DNA of 64,000 bases from Capitulum mitella. Taxonomy: Eukaryota; Arthropoda; Thecostraca; Pollicipedomorpha; Pollicipedidae. This document shows, piece after piece, positions 37,001 to 49,400 of this stretch. The position numbers were made by a program, and so were the translations under genes. Every line of letters begins with the position of its first letter. Position 1 is the stretch's first letter. The notes beneath the pieces are model-generated. The model did not search any database. It saw only the letters and a program-made list of their open reading frames with translations, and was not told where the DNA came from. The stretch lies in the NCBI GenBank assembly GCA_030062745.1, contig CP099846.1, positions 24,531,701-24,595,700 of the forward strand, written 5' to 3'.

Positions 37001-40000
37001 AGAGATAAAGCGACAGAATGCATACTGAATAATACATGCCTGAGAGTGAGTGAGGTAAATCATTGGTTCATGTCTTGGGCCAGGAAACAGAAACGTGTGA
37101 TTACTTTGACAAAAGTCGCCCTCGCTTTGCACCGGTTAGATCAGCACTGAATTTCCTTGAATTGGCGATGTTGAGTTGGCTTTCAGTTGTTGGTCCAACA
37201 GGTGACGTAAAAAAATGCGAGTATGACGTAAATATGTTAAAAAATCCAACGCGGGCATCTGCCGCTCTGTTGTCGGAAACCTGATCTAAGACTGCCGTCT
37301 GGTGCGGTTCTGTTTGTCCCTGACCAGAGTGTAACGGCGACATCATGGAAACGCCCACCGATGATCGTAAGTCGATACAGCTGAACTAATTCCGAGTCCA
37401 ATTCCCGCTCTTCGTGTCGCAGAGTCTCACGCCGACTGTCGAAATATTACTATTGGAAATGTTAATATCTGAAGTGAAAATGTGCTTGTGAACTTTTTGT
37501 GAATCAGTTTCAAGAACTCCATACACACGAGCAATTTATGTATTAGTGTAAAGGCTGAGCAGTGGGACGTGCGAAGTTTAACATCCATTTGTGTAGTCCT
37601 TGACGGAGAGGCATGTGATTACTGATTATGTACATGAAGCCTAGACAAGGGGCGAATATCACCGCATTATTCAGAGAAGAAAATGCATCCCGAAGGAACG
37701 CTTTCAAACTGCGTGTTGCGTTTATAACGATTTCGCAAGGCAGTAAAATTGCGAGTTTACTGATGGTTTCGTTATTCAAATGGCGTCGATATTAACAGTT
37801 TTAATCGAAGACTTGTCATCGCTGCACTTCAGACAACGATTTGCCCATGCACATCTATTCAGAATTGCAGACCTGCTGTATTTTTTCCATTGGAAAGCGC
37901 CATCATGCTACGGATGGAGGATATTGATGCACGAGATATTGCAACTTTGGTGTTTTCACCATCTTTCTCTTCATTTCTGTTTTTACCTTTCAAGAACAAT
38001 AGTTTACCTAATGGCCGAAAAGATATAAAAATTGATTTGTTAGACATGATAAACTTCTCTTGTACATGGACAGTTCGTGGCCCGCGACAGGAAGTTCGGA
38101 TGCTACGTAGTTCTCAACCTTGGAACCTGCAGAAAGGCGCAACCTTTTGCGGAACTGGGAAATTGCTGTGGTCAAGCACCGCTGTTGTGCACACCGTCCT
38201 TGCGCCTTTTTCTGGCTGTTGGCGGCGCTCAGGCGTCACAGGGGCATTCTGCGGCAGATACACTCGGCGTTGGGGTCCCTAGAGCGTCACTGGCGCCACA
38301 TCTCATCACCGTCCCGGACCTGGGTCTGTGGACCCTGCGCCCCGGCGCCGGCAGGACCATATACGGCAGCCGTTCTCCCCGGCGGCCCCTCTGCGGGCGT
38401 CTGGCGACTGATAAAGGGGTGAGGCGCGCCTTATGGCTGGATGATCTGACCTACCGCAACTGCTAATCCCTGAGAAGAGGTGTGCCAACTAACGAGATAT
38501 TTGCAGTCGTCTGTTGCATGTTGTCGGATGGTCTCTCTGGGTCAGAATGACGTCAGGGGTGCGGCAATCAGGGATTCATTCAAGAACGATGTTTTAACCA
38601 GTGAGGCGACTTGTGGGGCACATTACGAGCTCAGTCCACTACGTTGCCTTTGACATTTGGAAGAATGTTCCAAAATACTGTTTGGTAAATCTGCTTTCCC
38701 CACTTGATGTGTTTTGTAAAGAGTTTTATAGATCCACTGCACGCAACACCATGATATTTTACGCTGTCAGACGGTTTCAGCCCCAAAACGGTGGACCGAG
38801 TCTAAGTCTGGATTCATTGAGACGAAGTCTGATTCCGGCTTACCGTCCCTCCAATCCGGAGATTCGGAGCCCTGTCAGAATCACGTCACGCCCTTAAAAG
38901 TTGTTTCCAGGCCTGATTCCGGGACGAAATGGGCCGAGTCCGCGTACGAGTCATTCATGCCTGAAAAGTTGGTAAACGTTGGGTCTCCGACGAGAAATCC
39001 AGAGCTCGAATCGAGTCATGTCAAACAGGTAAAGACAAGGGATCCATTCATGTTTTTTATCTTCGCCGGGCCGAGGTTCATGAGAACCCCTCCCACTCCA
39101 GTTTTTCGAGGACTGCCAGAAAACGAGGACACACAGGGACATGGAGCTTGAGGTACCTTTCCATACATCTCGTTTACACATCTTGTGAATTCTTCAACTC
39201 CAGGTCACCTCAGGTCACTGACCCGGCGACCATTTATGTCCCAAAACGGAGAGTGCCGTATTTCTTTTTTTGTCAAATGCATGGATTAACTTCAAACTTT
39301 CTATATTGACAAAGCACGACAGATGCAGCAATGCCGTCATCTCTAATTTTTTGGAATTTTCGGAAGGTCAGTGACCTTAGGTCAGGTAATCTTTCGGCTT
39401 GTTTAGGCTATGAAATGAGATTGTGGGTACGGTTTGGTACTTTTTAACTTGAATGTGCTATCTGACGCTCCTCGCATCTTAAGTAAGTATACCTTTTCAC
39501 ATGTGACTTGAGGTTAGGCCACGTTTTATATCAAATTTAAATCAAATCGGTCGAGTGTAATTCATTGGTTTATGATCTTCGGATGTTAATCAGCAGCTAT
39601 ATGTGCTTTAACAGCACTGGTATATCGTAAGAACTTAAATTCCAAGATTGACCTATTTGCATTTAGCCCAGGGCAACCTCATGGGACAATTTGAAACATG
39701 CTGCTTTTTCAATGCGTACACTCTGTATGGCCACAAAAAGTAAGAGCCACATCATGCTTATTTTCTGTTAACTTTTTACTGCCCGAGTCCTTTTATTTTT
39801 GGTTGTCAAATAAAAACCCTGACCATCGCTAAAATGACGTCCTGTCAAACATTGATATTTTGCATTGCAGTCGCGTCCGCGGCCCGGTGTCTGTGTGACT
39901 TACGTAAAGAAAGTGACTGTGGCATGGTTTTCATGATGCAAGAGATATTGCATGAACCGATGTTGTAGGATCTTATGATGTGTCGTGTCTCATCAACGGC

Positions 40001-41079
40001 AATGCGGCGAGTGATACGACGGACACCGGAAACTCCCGACTTCTTTGCGTCAAACGTTAGATCTAGGTCGACCTTGTCCCACCGCAGTATGATAGTTTTG
40101 GACTTAGTATGCATCCTCAACACATTTGCGACGTGATTTAGTTTAAACGCAGTGTTTTGCAATGAGAAAAACGCGACACCTGCCGCTACAGACTACACTT
40201 TCCCATCACTTTCAGTTTCGCGTGAAACGGCCAAATGTGATCTCAGGTTCTCTTTTACTGCAACAAATGGACAACAGAATGCAAAATGAGGCCTTCCTTT
40301 TACGTCTAGCAGGTTGGGAGCCACGTGAACGACTTAATTATTACAGTTTTGAGCCAAAAACGTCAATAGGTTGGCCTAAGATGACCTCTGTTGACCTCAG
40401 TAGTGACATGATTGGACTACGGTCGTGTGTTTTCTTCTAATTTCACGAAAGACTTTCCAACAGTGTTTTCACTTTTTCCGTGCGAGTTATGGAGATCTTG
40501 GGAAAAGCTTCTCACGAACCCCTCTTCGGACAGCGAAGGGGGATCCGGAGATCGACCCAACAACAGTTATGTTCTTTCGTTGTTGTAGTTTCATGAAATG
40601 AGACTGCAGCTGAGGAATTACAACGTGCATTTGGCCCGTATCAGCCAGCGTGTCTAGAGGCTGGTGCGATTGATTGAGTAATGAAAATTGAAGCCACTTT
40701 TGAAAAAATAGACAGTTTTGCTTGGCTTAAGGTCACACTCGGCCATGTGACCTAAGTTGACGAGGCCGCGTACTTAAAGTTGATCTTAAAAGAAATATAA
40801 TGCCCAAAATGGATTCATTGGCCATTTTGGGGCCAGCGATATATTTTGTCATCATGGTTGGGTTTACTTTACCCGGTTCATCTACCATGAACAACAAACA
40901 TTTCTTACCATGCAATGGCCTAAAACGCCAGAGGCAGCTATTCCCATTCCGTATGCCTGACGAATCTGAAAGTCAAGGAGCCGTGTTTGCGCCTAAGAAA
41001 ACCCCTGGAACCATCTTATCGAAATCTGAGAGATAAAGGTACAAAATTGCCGTCCACGCTGGATTTGTCCGGGAATGCC
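34076..41079. other. No gene recognised
   Basis: Mostly AT-rich. GC-rich patches lie at 36830-36970 and 38180-38400, a GATTC/GAATC patch at 38800-38920, and AGGTCA-rich old element scraps at 39200-39400 and 40370-40760. Confidence 0.5.
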
Positions 41080-41770
41080 CCAACTGTCATGGTCGGATCT
41101 TCATCAGGTCAAGTTACGACCTTTGGCTACAATGACCTCGCATGTTGTCAGTCACATGAAATGGCATTGGGCCCGTTCCATAGTGTTTGAGAACGTTCCC
41201 AGTCATCTGAATTGACTATTTTTTCAAAAGTCCTGTTTACGAAAGTCGTGGTCTATGGTAAGCGCGCGGACATTCTGGGTCATAGCCTCGTGTCCCGATC
41301 TGACGTTGACCTGAAACCTGAAACACAAGTAAAGGGCGCCAAAAATGTTTGCGTAAAATCGGGTTTTGACTTTTAGCCTCGGCCTGACTTTGTGAAGCGG
41401 CCTCATATATTTTGAATAGAGGGAAATATTTTGTGTATATTTTCGAAGTCTTTTGCGTGTAGGCTCAATGAAGTTTGAAGGAATATCTTTAAAAACTCTA
41501 CTTCTGGGAGCCATTTTATACCTTAAGCATTGCAAAAAATAGCCTGAGATGCTTTCCAAAAACTTGGCCTGGCTCCGCCCTGAACAAAACAGAGCTATGA
41601 AAATTTGACAACGTGTGGAAAGTAAACATAGAAAAAGTGACGGAGCTTCGTTGGTTGGTTAGTTATTGGGCTTAGGGGCGCACCGACTTCAAGGTCATTT
41701 GGCACCCATACGAAGCTTGGTAAAGCCGCTTCAGAAACCCTAGAAATGTCGAGCAAAACCCGGAAGAAAA
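41080..41770 (+). mobile_element. Old diverged relic related to family A
   Basis: Aligns in the same order with the right half of the family A element (10200-10800): AGGTCA-type motifs, then a TTTTGACTTTT tract, then TCTTTAAAAACTCT, then CCTGGCTCCGCCCTGAACAAA. It is clearly diverged and its TTAA ends are not recognisable. Similar GGTCA-rich scraps lie at 28830-29220, 39200-39400, 40370-40760 and 50060-50100. Confidence 0.5.
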
Positions 41771-44700
41771 TTTCCGAGTCCCCTTGCCACTCTACGGGAA
41801 CTGGATGGACTATTCTTGTGGTAAGAAAACTTGCTGGACAACAGTCTCCACTGAAGATGGCTAGTGGCGGTTATCACCCGCGACAATCTTCCAACATTTT
41901 GCTGTATCTTCACGTGCCACTGCTATTTCCGTAGCCTCTATAGGATTGTTACTGTGCCCTGGACACTGAAAAACAAGCTGGTTAGTGAGCCCTGTCAATT
42001 TGCGTTCATTTTCTTCCGAACTTCTGGGGGGTGTTGAGGCTCTGATACGGATCAGCTTTGGGAGAATGTTAAGGTTTTCAAAAGTCTCTTTACACGCAAC
42101 AACAGCAGGTGCAACGCGACATTCTGCACCAAATTTCGGGGATCGCGACTCCAAGTGTTTTATGTAACAAGGCCATTGCGATACACGTTCATGTCACTGT
42201 GAATTAAGACCACACTTGTTTTCTCCTTGTCTTTTTCATGTTGCAGGAGACAGTGCACATGCCATGCTACACGTCTGCAAAGTTTTTTTTGTGACAAACG
42301 GACACATATTTTATCACGAATTGAAACTAAGCATGCCACGCATGCGGATGTGCAACTGCAACAGCATAAGGTAAATCGGTGCCAGTTCTGCAGGTCTGGT
42401 CTGTTCCGCCGCTGAAGTCTGCAGTTGTTGCTGGCGGCCAGATGCACCCATGGTTAACCTCTGTGGGAATTCACCTCTCCAGCTTTGAGTATAACTTATA
42501 CAATTTGTGCATATTCTTTCCTTTGCGTCAGACAGCCGGTGTCCGCGACAGGTCGTTGTTCAGCCCAGGTCGCCACGCCTTCTAGGATTCACATGGCGGG
42601 AGCTCTCACGAACGGGCATCGGGCGGCGTTCTCGTGAACTCGCCTCCGCGGCAACCGGTGAACGAGCAGCCTCGGAGTTGGCCACTTAGCCGGAGGATTT
42701 CCCCCCGACGGGTAATCGTCGAGACAGGCGTACGACAGGCGTACAGGTTTCTGCTGAGCAGCGGTACTGCACGGCAGAAACCACTCAGAGCTGACAGTCG
42801 GCCCGATGGCGATGAAAGAGGACCAGTAGATTCCAAGTTTGCCTTGGGCTTTGTGGTGCACACGGCACAACCACTACGGCACAGGAGTCGGGCGTCTGTC
42901 TCATACACTTCACCGACTAAAAGCTCTGGCGGTGTCGGGGTTCGAACACGTAACCTTACGATCTGCCGGCCGATGTTGGACTAACAAGAATGAACTGGTT
43001 CGACGCCGTTCCACTTCCAACCGTTCAGCACTCGACGAGAACACTGCGTCACCATCCCGTCATCCTTTCTGCGCAGCGCAAGCCTCGGCGTGAGCGAAGG
43101 TTGGCACACTGTTGTTAAACACTCCCAGTACCTGGAAGCCGCGCCCATGGACCGGGAAGTGGCGGTAAAACAACACTCCTCGTTCTCCGGCCGAGGGTGG
43201 GGACGGGTCTCGCCGCAGGTCCCAGAGCGGACTTGTTTGACGTCGTCGTGTACCGTGCCTACAAAGCGCGTCACGTAGCGAAGTTCATTGGCCAGGTGCT
43301 CCCCGAATCCGACCCCGCGGTCTGCCACGTAGTTTTTCTAGGAGCGTTTACGTAGTAGTTACGTCCCTTCGCACGCATTAAGGATGACAATCACAGAGGT
43401 GGGTATTAAACCTATCAACTGGGTGACTCAGGCTAAGGACCACGAAGCCGAATCTTTTTGCCTACCATGGCTAGGAGAACGGACTAGTGGAGTGTACAAA
43501 TGACTTTAGATAGCCTAGCAAAAATTTATCTACGTGAAGCATACGTACGCTCAAGAACGGGAAAGACCACATTACATTCGCCGCAGTATAATTTAACCCG
43601 TCACAACCGATTGTTTCTAAGTCTGCTGCGTGCCACATTGGACTGCATTTCCTACACGGCTGTAGGATATATCGTTGTCAAAGAGACAGAAGCTATTATG
43701 TCTCTGATGAGCGTTGATTTCCTGCATGAATCATAGCAACCGACACGCACGTGCGTGAGAAAGGAAAAATGCCTTCCCCGATGAATCTGCCAAAAATGAT
43801 ACCTGTGCATACACAGAGTTCCAGCTGATGCCTGCTCCCAAGTCGCACCTGACAATCCCAGTTTATGGGAGCATTCGTAGACGGTTTCCTTCTAACGCAG
43901 CCCAGCGTAGCGCTCCAGCGGAGGGCAGCGCTATCCAAGCTTCCCGCCCCCGTGAACGTCTGTGTGCGGCGCATGAGCGAATGTGTGCGTCTTGCACCCA
44001 CTTGACTGAAGAACGTAAACTCACGCTTGGGACGTCCCTTTTCCGCCGTTTTCGATTTAAGCATCATTGCGTGCTTGCCGTTGATGTGTCTAAGATCCTC
44101 CGGTCCGAGATGATTTTTGAAACATTTTCGTTCTTCGGAAATAATTTCGCAACCTGGTCTGACTGACACGTGGACGGGTCTTGGAAAATGGAAGGAATCC
44201 GAGCATTATTATGGCGACGATCATCATTATGAACAAATCCGAACCTCGTGGCGACTGTGACGGACTCATAGCATATCGTGTTTTACACCGACATTCCGGT
44301 GGCCGATCGACGTCCGAACGAAAAAAAAATGAAGCCACCGGTCGCCGGTGGCCGGCGGCCGGTGGCTTTACTTAAGACTACTATACGTTACCAAGCATCA
44401 TCTTATACTATACCATTATTGCGGCGTGGTAGGTTTCATGCTGCTGACACTAGCGTCAGCTGTTCTGTTGCGCCGCTGAGGAGTCAACAATCCATCGCAA
44501 CCCGCACCGTTGGAATGAAGTGGGTTAATCCTGGAATTATTTGAAGTCAGATCCACTGGCAACATGGCAAATTTTTTTTGCAAAAAGTCGGGAAGAAGGT
44601 ATTTTCCACGTTCGCATAAGGAGTTCACCTCGCATCTTTTTTGTGTCTTCCCCTCACAACAGCGGGTCGATGTGCAGAGAGATACGGGCCTGTGAGTTGG

Positions 44701-47062
44701 TCTTACGTATTAGGTCCTTAGAGAACGGATTGCTGGCATTCTAGACAAAAAGAATCCGCGTTTCTTAATTTAGGTCTAAAGCAATCCTCGCCCTTCTCTC
44801 GCGGAAATGATTTTTCTATAGTTTGGAAAACCTCAGACGTAAACTAAATCAGAATTCACTGCAACCACACAGTCGATGATGGTTGGTCTTGGATAGCCTT
44901 GGCCTTGGCTGGACTTGGATGGCCCGGAATCATCGCCTTCATTTCGCACAGAAATAGCCTGAGAGTTTTCTTAACTCTTCAAAACAAACAGGCCCCAGAG
45001 TTCTTCGATCGATGTCTATGCGGCGCAGAGAGATGTCAGTACGCCAGACTCGCACCTCTGTAAGATCAAAAATGCACCTGCCACGTGTCAAACTCGATTT
45101 CATCAAAACGAGAAACGAATAAACAAATCGAGTCGACTAAGAGAGCCTTTCCCTACAGAGCAGCGACATCGTGGAACGCCTTGTCTTTAGCCATTACTCA
45201 GTGTTGAACCTCTGTAAGGTGTTCCAGATCGCGTCTGACTCGAAAAACCCGGAAGTCAGCATCCTTCACATTTTAAGATTGTCGTGTCGTTTTCGTTCCT
45301 TGACGTTTTTTATGCATGTCTTTAGCCTCTGCATGTTTGCATGGTCAATGCAAATATGCATACATACATACACACACACACGCAAAACCACTGCATATAT
45401 CATAATATAATCAGCATAATGAGCAGCATGACTTAGTAATCAGTCACGCATTCTCCTCGAATTACTGTTTGACGCCACCAGAAAGTCGAATGGCGATGGC
45501 GCCCAGCTCTCCGCCGGCCGCTGGCCAACGGTCATCGGTCCGGTTCACATTGCGCCTGTCTTTTGTCCTGTACCCGGTCGGCGGAAAATTGGTTATATTT
45601 TAGCAAAAAAAATTGTTTCCAGTATTAAATTCTTGTTTTGTGATATACGGTATTTCCAGCGGCCGGCGGCCAGTGGCAGAAATATCGGTGTGGACTGGGT
45701 TAAAATGCTATTGCTAACGTTGAAGGACGGTGGTCTGTTGGATACTTTTTTTTATTCACATGAATACTTTACAAAAACGCGGCTGCATGATTTCACCAAC
45801 TAGATAAAAATAATAACGGCCAATGCCCGACGCTACGTCTAGGAGTAAAGGAATGTTGTGAAATCCGTTTCAGTCATTAACGGATTTGCAGGTCGACAAC
45901 GAAGCTGACTGCAGATGGTTTAAAGTAACTCAGAAAGTCAAGCTCACCAATTGCATTTTCGCAGACACTGCATTTCTAACCAACACCGTTTTTGCTTTCC
46001 TCGGAGGGGTAAATTCATTCCGTGTCGAAACCACAGCCTGTCTCTTCGCTACGCTATAGTTCAAACACCGTGAACCTCTGCTTTTAACGCTTAGTACAAT
46101 AATTTATGACTGTCCAGCCCATGGTCAGTTTGAGATTTTCTACGAGGGGCTCCTCTGGCACTTGCCACCGCTGCGGCCATTGGATGAGATGTCTTCTAAG
46201 GTTCTGAACTCGACGGTATTAACTGATCAGTGTCTAAATCGTTTGAGGAGTCCGAAAGCTCATTGGATGGATCGATACGACACGAAGGTTGTTAGGCACA
46301 TTAGCTACTAGTAAACGCCATGGACCTAATGCTAAATCGCCAAAACATTGCAGGAGTCAAATTGGTTTTGAGAGGGCTGTGCCTACCCATAAATCTCAAA
46401 GATCCACGAGTGCTGTCGACTTAGCTAAGAGCTACGTCACCCTTCATTAGCTAACAATATGCTGCAATGAGTCGTTTATTTCATAGTTAAATCAGATATG
46501 TTATATGTTAAATCAGAAATATATTTTGTTAAATCTATATATGCTATATGTTAAATCAGAATTTAATGTCTGCAAATGTGAATGCAGGAGGAAAGAAATC
46601 CGGGCAACTATTCCTTAGTTTGTCTCTGCGCTTTTTGTATTTATCATTTAATTCAAATGTCACATAAAAATATCAAAAATATTATTGAGAAGCATGGACG
46701 ATTTCGGTTCTAGCAATATACACATTTCTTTCGGTGATTTTTTTTCGCGTACGTGCAATGTAAACAGGATAGACCAATATGGTGATAATATTTCTATAAA
46801 TTTATAGAGTCAGAACTTGGTCAAAGCAGAATCCTATGACCCCAAATATTTATTTTTTGCTTCATTTGAATTCCGCGAAGTTTTCACTTCATATACGCAA
46901 ATCCCGGCAGATTTTGTCAACATCGTGATTGCCTCTTTAGCGAAATCACAGATGCGGGCATCGCACACACGATATGCATCTTTTGCCATCATCTCATCGG
47001 CTGGTTCAAACCGCTCGTACGCCAGTTTCTCCGGCCAGTTCGGAGGGACCACCGGGTCTCGA
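41771..47062. other. No gene recognised
   Basis: Holds the possible SINE fragment, a GCCGGTGGC-rich inverted repeat at about 44332-44368, a related CGGCCGCTGGCC pair at about 45510 and 45660, and AT-rich sequence from 46440 up to the metalloprotease promoter. Confidence 0.5.
42890..43030 (-). repeat. Possible tRNA-related SINE fragment
   Basis: The minus strand contains GTTAGTCCAACATCGGCCGG followed about 25 nt later by GTGTTCGAACCCC, a plausible pol III B box (GGTTCGANNCC-like). The T-stem around it does not pair, so this is not an intact tRNA. A tRNA-derived SINE is only one explanation. Confidence 0.25.
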
Positions 47063-47257
47063 TGACGTCACGGCCAGCGCGGTCCGCCCATTGGCCGACG
47101 GCGGCGCGACGCTGCGGTACTTATACCGCGCGCCGTTGCCGGCCGGGCAAGTCGTCAGGCGACCGCAACGACGACACCGGCGCCCCGCGCACCCGCCGGA
47201 CACCGACGCCGGTCCGCGCCCGCCGCCGACCCTCCCATCCCACCGCCCGCCCGCAGC
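47063..47257 (+). promoter_or_regulatory. Core promoter and 5' UTR of the metalloprotease gene
   Basis: The elements are ordered as in a classical pol II promoter. A perfect CRE/ATF palindrome TGACGTCA lies at 47063-47070, an inverted CCAAT box (ATTGG) at 47090-47094, a TATA-like CTTATAC at 47120-47126, and an arthropod-style initiator TCAG at 47155-47158, about 35 bp past the TATA. That leaves a GC-rich 5' UTR of about 100 nt. The motifs are seen directly; their use is inferred. Confidence 0.6.
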
Positions 47258-49003
47258 ATGGCCCCCTGGTTGTCCGGCACGCTCGTGCTGTGCGCGTGCG
47301 CGTGCGCCCGCTCGGCTGGCCCGGCGGGCGCCGCCGGGCCGACGGCCGCTCTCGGCCACACGCTCCACCTGCACCTGACCCCGGACGAGCTGCGCCAGAC
47401 GTTCTCGGTATCGCGGCACGCCGACGTGCCCGAGTACGACCTGTTCCACGCGCGCTCGGTGCGACGGCGCAGCGTGGCCGGCCGGAGCCGGCGCGGCGTG
47501 CACGTGCGCGCCTTCGGCAACCGCATCGACCTCGACCTGGAGGCGAACCGCGAGCTGCACAACCGCATCCGGCTGTTCTATGCGGACGCGGACGCGGCCG
47601 GCGCCGGCGGCGTGCGCATCGAGCGCGTGCCCGGCGACACCGGGTTCTACGTCGGCGAGCCGTTCCAGGACGTGGCCCGCGACGCGGCGCTGCTCGTCGA
47701 CCACGCCGACGACGGCACGCTGCGGCTGAACGGCGTCGTCGGCGACCTAGTGGTGGCGCCGGCGCCGCGCCGCGTGCACCGCCGCTTCCCGGCGCCGCAC
47801 GATGACGACGTGCTGCTGATGGACGCCGAGGCCGACGACCTGCACGTGATGAACGGCACGGGCCGCGGCCGGCGCCGGCGTGACGCCGCCGTCACGCGCG
47901 GCCTGCACGTGATCTTCCGGCGCGCCGTGCAGCGCGGCGCCGCCGGCGCCGCGCCGCTCGACGCCGCCGACGACATGGCGCTGCTGGAGCCGGAGCCGGA
48001 GCCGGAGCAGGAGGCTCCGGCTGGCGGCCGGCAGCGGCGCGAGACGACAGACCTCTACCCCGAGGTGCTCGTCATCATCGACTATGATTTGTTCGCCGTG
48101 CACAACTACGACGCGGCCACGGCCAAGCGGTACATCATGAGCTTCATGAACGCGGTCGACCTGCGCTACAAGCAGGTCTCCTACCCATCCATCACAGTCA
48201 AGGTGGCCGGCATCGTGATCAGCAAGAGCAAGGAGGCGACGCCCTACCTAGAGGCCAATCTGGTCGACGGCACGTACCTGGACGCGGTGCAGGCGCTGAC
48301 CTCAATCGGCCGCTACCTCTACAGCGAGCACCGGCTGCCCAGCTACGACGCCGCCCTGGTGATGACCAAGCGCGACATGTGCACGCGCAACAACAACTGG
48401 GGCTCGTGCAACAAGGTGACGGCCGGCTACGCCTACGTGGGCGGCGGCTGCAGCATCAGCAAGTACTTCAGCAAGATCAACTCGGTGGCGCTCATCGAGG
48501 ACTCGGGCGGCTTCTCGGGCATCATCGTGGCCACGCACGAGCTGGGCCACCTGATGGGCGCCGTGCACGACGGCTCGCCGCCGGCCTCGTACGTCGGCGG
48601 GCCGGGCGCGCTCTCGTGCGCCTGGGCCGACGGCTACATCATGTCCGACCTGCGGCGCGACTACAAGGGCCTGCAGTGGTCCGTCTGCAGCCTGGACCAG
48701 TTCGCGCACTTCGCCCGTGACCGTCGCTCCACCTGCATGCGCAACTACCCCTCCGAGCGGAGCGACGTGGGCCCGGCCTCGAGCACGCTGCCCGGCAAGC
48801 TCATCAGCCTGGACGCGCAGTGCAAGCGCGACCGCGGCTCCAGCGCATGCTTCAAGGACCACCGCGTCTGCTCCGAGCTCTACTGCTTCGAAACGTCCAG
48901 CGGCTACTGCGTCTCCTTCCGGCCGGCGGCCGAGGGCTCGCCGTGCGGCCAGGGCATGCACTGCCGCAACGGCTTCTGCGAGCCGGAGGGCTTCTTCTAC
49001 TGA
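47258..49003 (+). CDS. Secreted M12B (reprolysin/ADAMTS-like) zinc metalloprotease, intronless
   Basis: A 581-aa single-exon gene. Residues 1-20 are a Leu/Cys/Ala-rich signal peptide. Residues about 21-261 are a propeptide resembling the M12B propeptide family but with no cysteine, so no cysteine switch. It has basic clusters at 66-71, 203-208 and RQRR at 258-261, probable furin-type cleavage sites. Residues about 266-495 are the catalytic domain with zinc motif HELGHLMGAVHD (H427, E428, H431, H437, D438) and a Met-turn at M462. Residues about 505-575 form a short ADAMTS-type cysteine-rich module (eight Cys, ending GSPCGQGMHCRNGFC). No transmembrane segment, spacer or thrombospondin repeat follows. 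The architecture resembles secreted arthropod metalloproteases of tick saliva and scorpion venom, but that role is not shown here. Third positions are almost all G or C. The start has A at -3 and G at +4. Confidence 0.93.
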   Translation: MAPWLSGTLVLCACACARSAGPAGAAGPTAALGHTLHLHLTPDELRQTFSVSRHADVPEYDLFHARSVRRRSVAGRSRRGVHVRAFGNRIDLDLEANRELHNRIRLFYADADAAGAGGVRIERVPGDTGFYVGEPFQDVARDAALLVDHADDGTLRLNGVVGDLVVAPAPRRVHRRFPAPHDDDVLLMDAEADDLHVMNGTGRGRRRRDAAVTRGLHVIFRRAVQRGAAGAAPLDAADDMALLEPEPEPEQEAPAGGRQRRETTDLYPEVLVIIDYDLFAVHNYDAATAKRYIMSFMNAVDLRYKQVSYPSITVKVAGIVISKSKEATPYLEANLVDGTYLDAVQALTSIGRYLYSEHRLPSYDAALVMTKRDMCTRNNNWGSCNKVTAGYAYVGGGCSISKYFSKINSVALIEDSGGFSGIIVATHELGHLMGAVHDGSPPASYVGGPGALSCAWADGYIMSDLRRDYKGLQWSVCSLDQFAHFARDRRSTCMRNYPSERSDVGPASSTLPGKLISLDAQCKRDRGSSACFKDHRVCSELYCFETSSGYCVSFRPAAEGSPCGQGMHCRNGFCEPEGFFY

Positions 49004-49400
49004 GCGGCGCGACGGTGGCGCCGCCTGGCCGCGTTACTGGCGGGGCCGCGCGCTGGCGCGCCGCCCCGGTCCCCTCAGGTACCTGACTTGCGGCGGGCAC
49101 GCCGCCTGCTGCGGCCGTGCAGCGCTGGACGCTACCGCCGCGGCGCGGACGCGGGCGTTGGACGCTGGACGTTAGCGCGGCACTGGATGCTGCGAGCGGC
49201 CAAAGGGAGGACGGCAAGTGGGTTTGCCGCGTAGCGGATTTAGAGTGATTCAATACCTCAGCCCATCGAATGCTATGTTGACGGAGTGGAGAGCCGGTGC
49301 GAGTGAAAGCATGTCCATTGTCATGGTTGTGATGGTTCTTGTTATCGAAGTAAATATATCTTGACAGTGAAAACAAGGTGGCCTTTTAACCCAGCGCAAA
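49004..49400 (+). other. Probable 3' UTR of the metalloprotease
   Basis: The GC-rich composition of the gene fades here. The only poly(A)-like signal nearby is the variant AATATA at 49353-49358, about 350 nt after the stop. No canonical AATAAA was seen in the next few hundred bases. Confidence 0.4.

Noticed and set aside
43587-44532. TTAACCC at 43587 and GGGTTAA at 44526 as another TTAA element
   Set aside because: Beyond the 7-bp ends there is no terminal similarity, no G-run hairpin and no AGGTCA enrichment; probably chance.
47006-47704. Minus-strand 232-codon frame and plus-strand frames overlapping the metalloprotease
   Set aside because: Mirror frames of a GC3-saturated real gene. Only the 581-codon frame carries a signal peptide, zinc motif and ordered cysteines.
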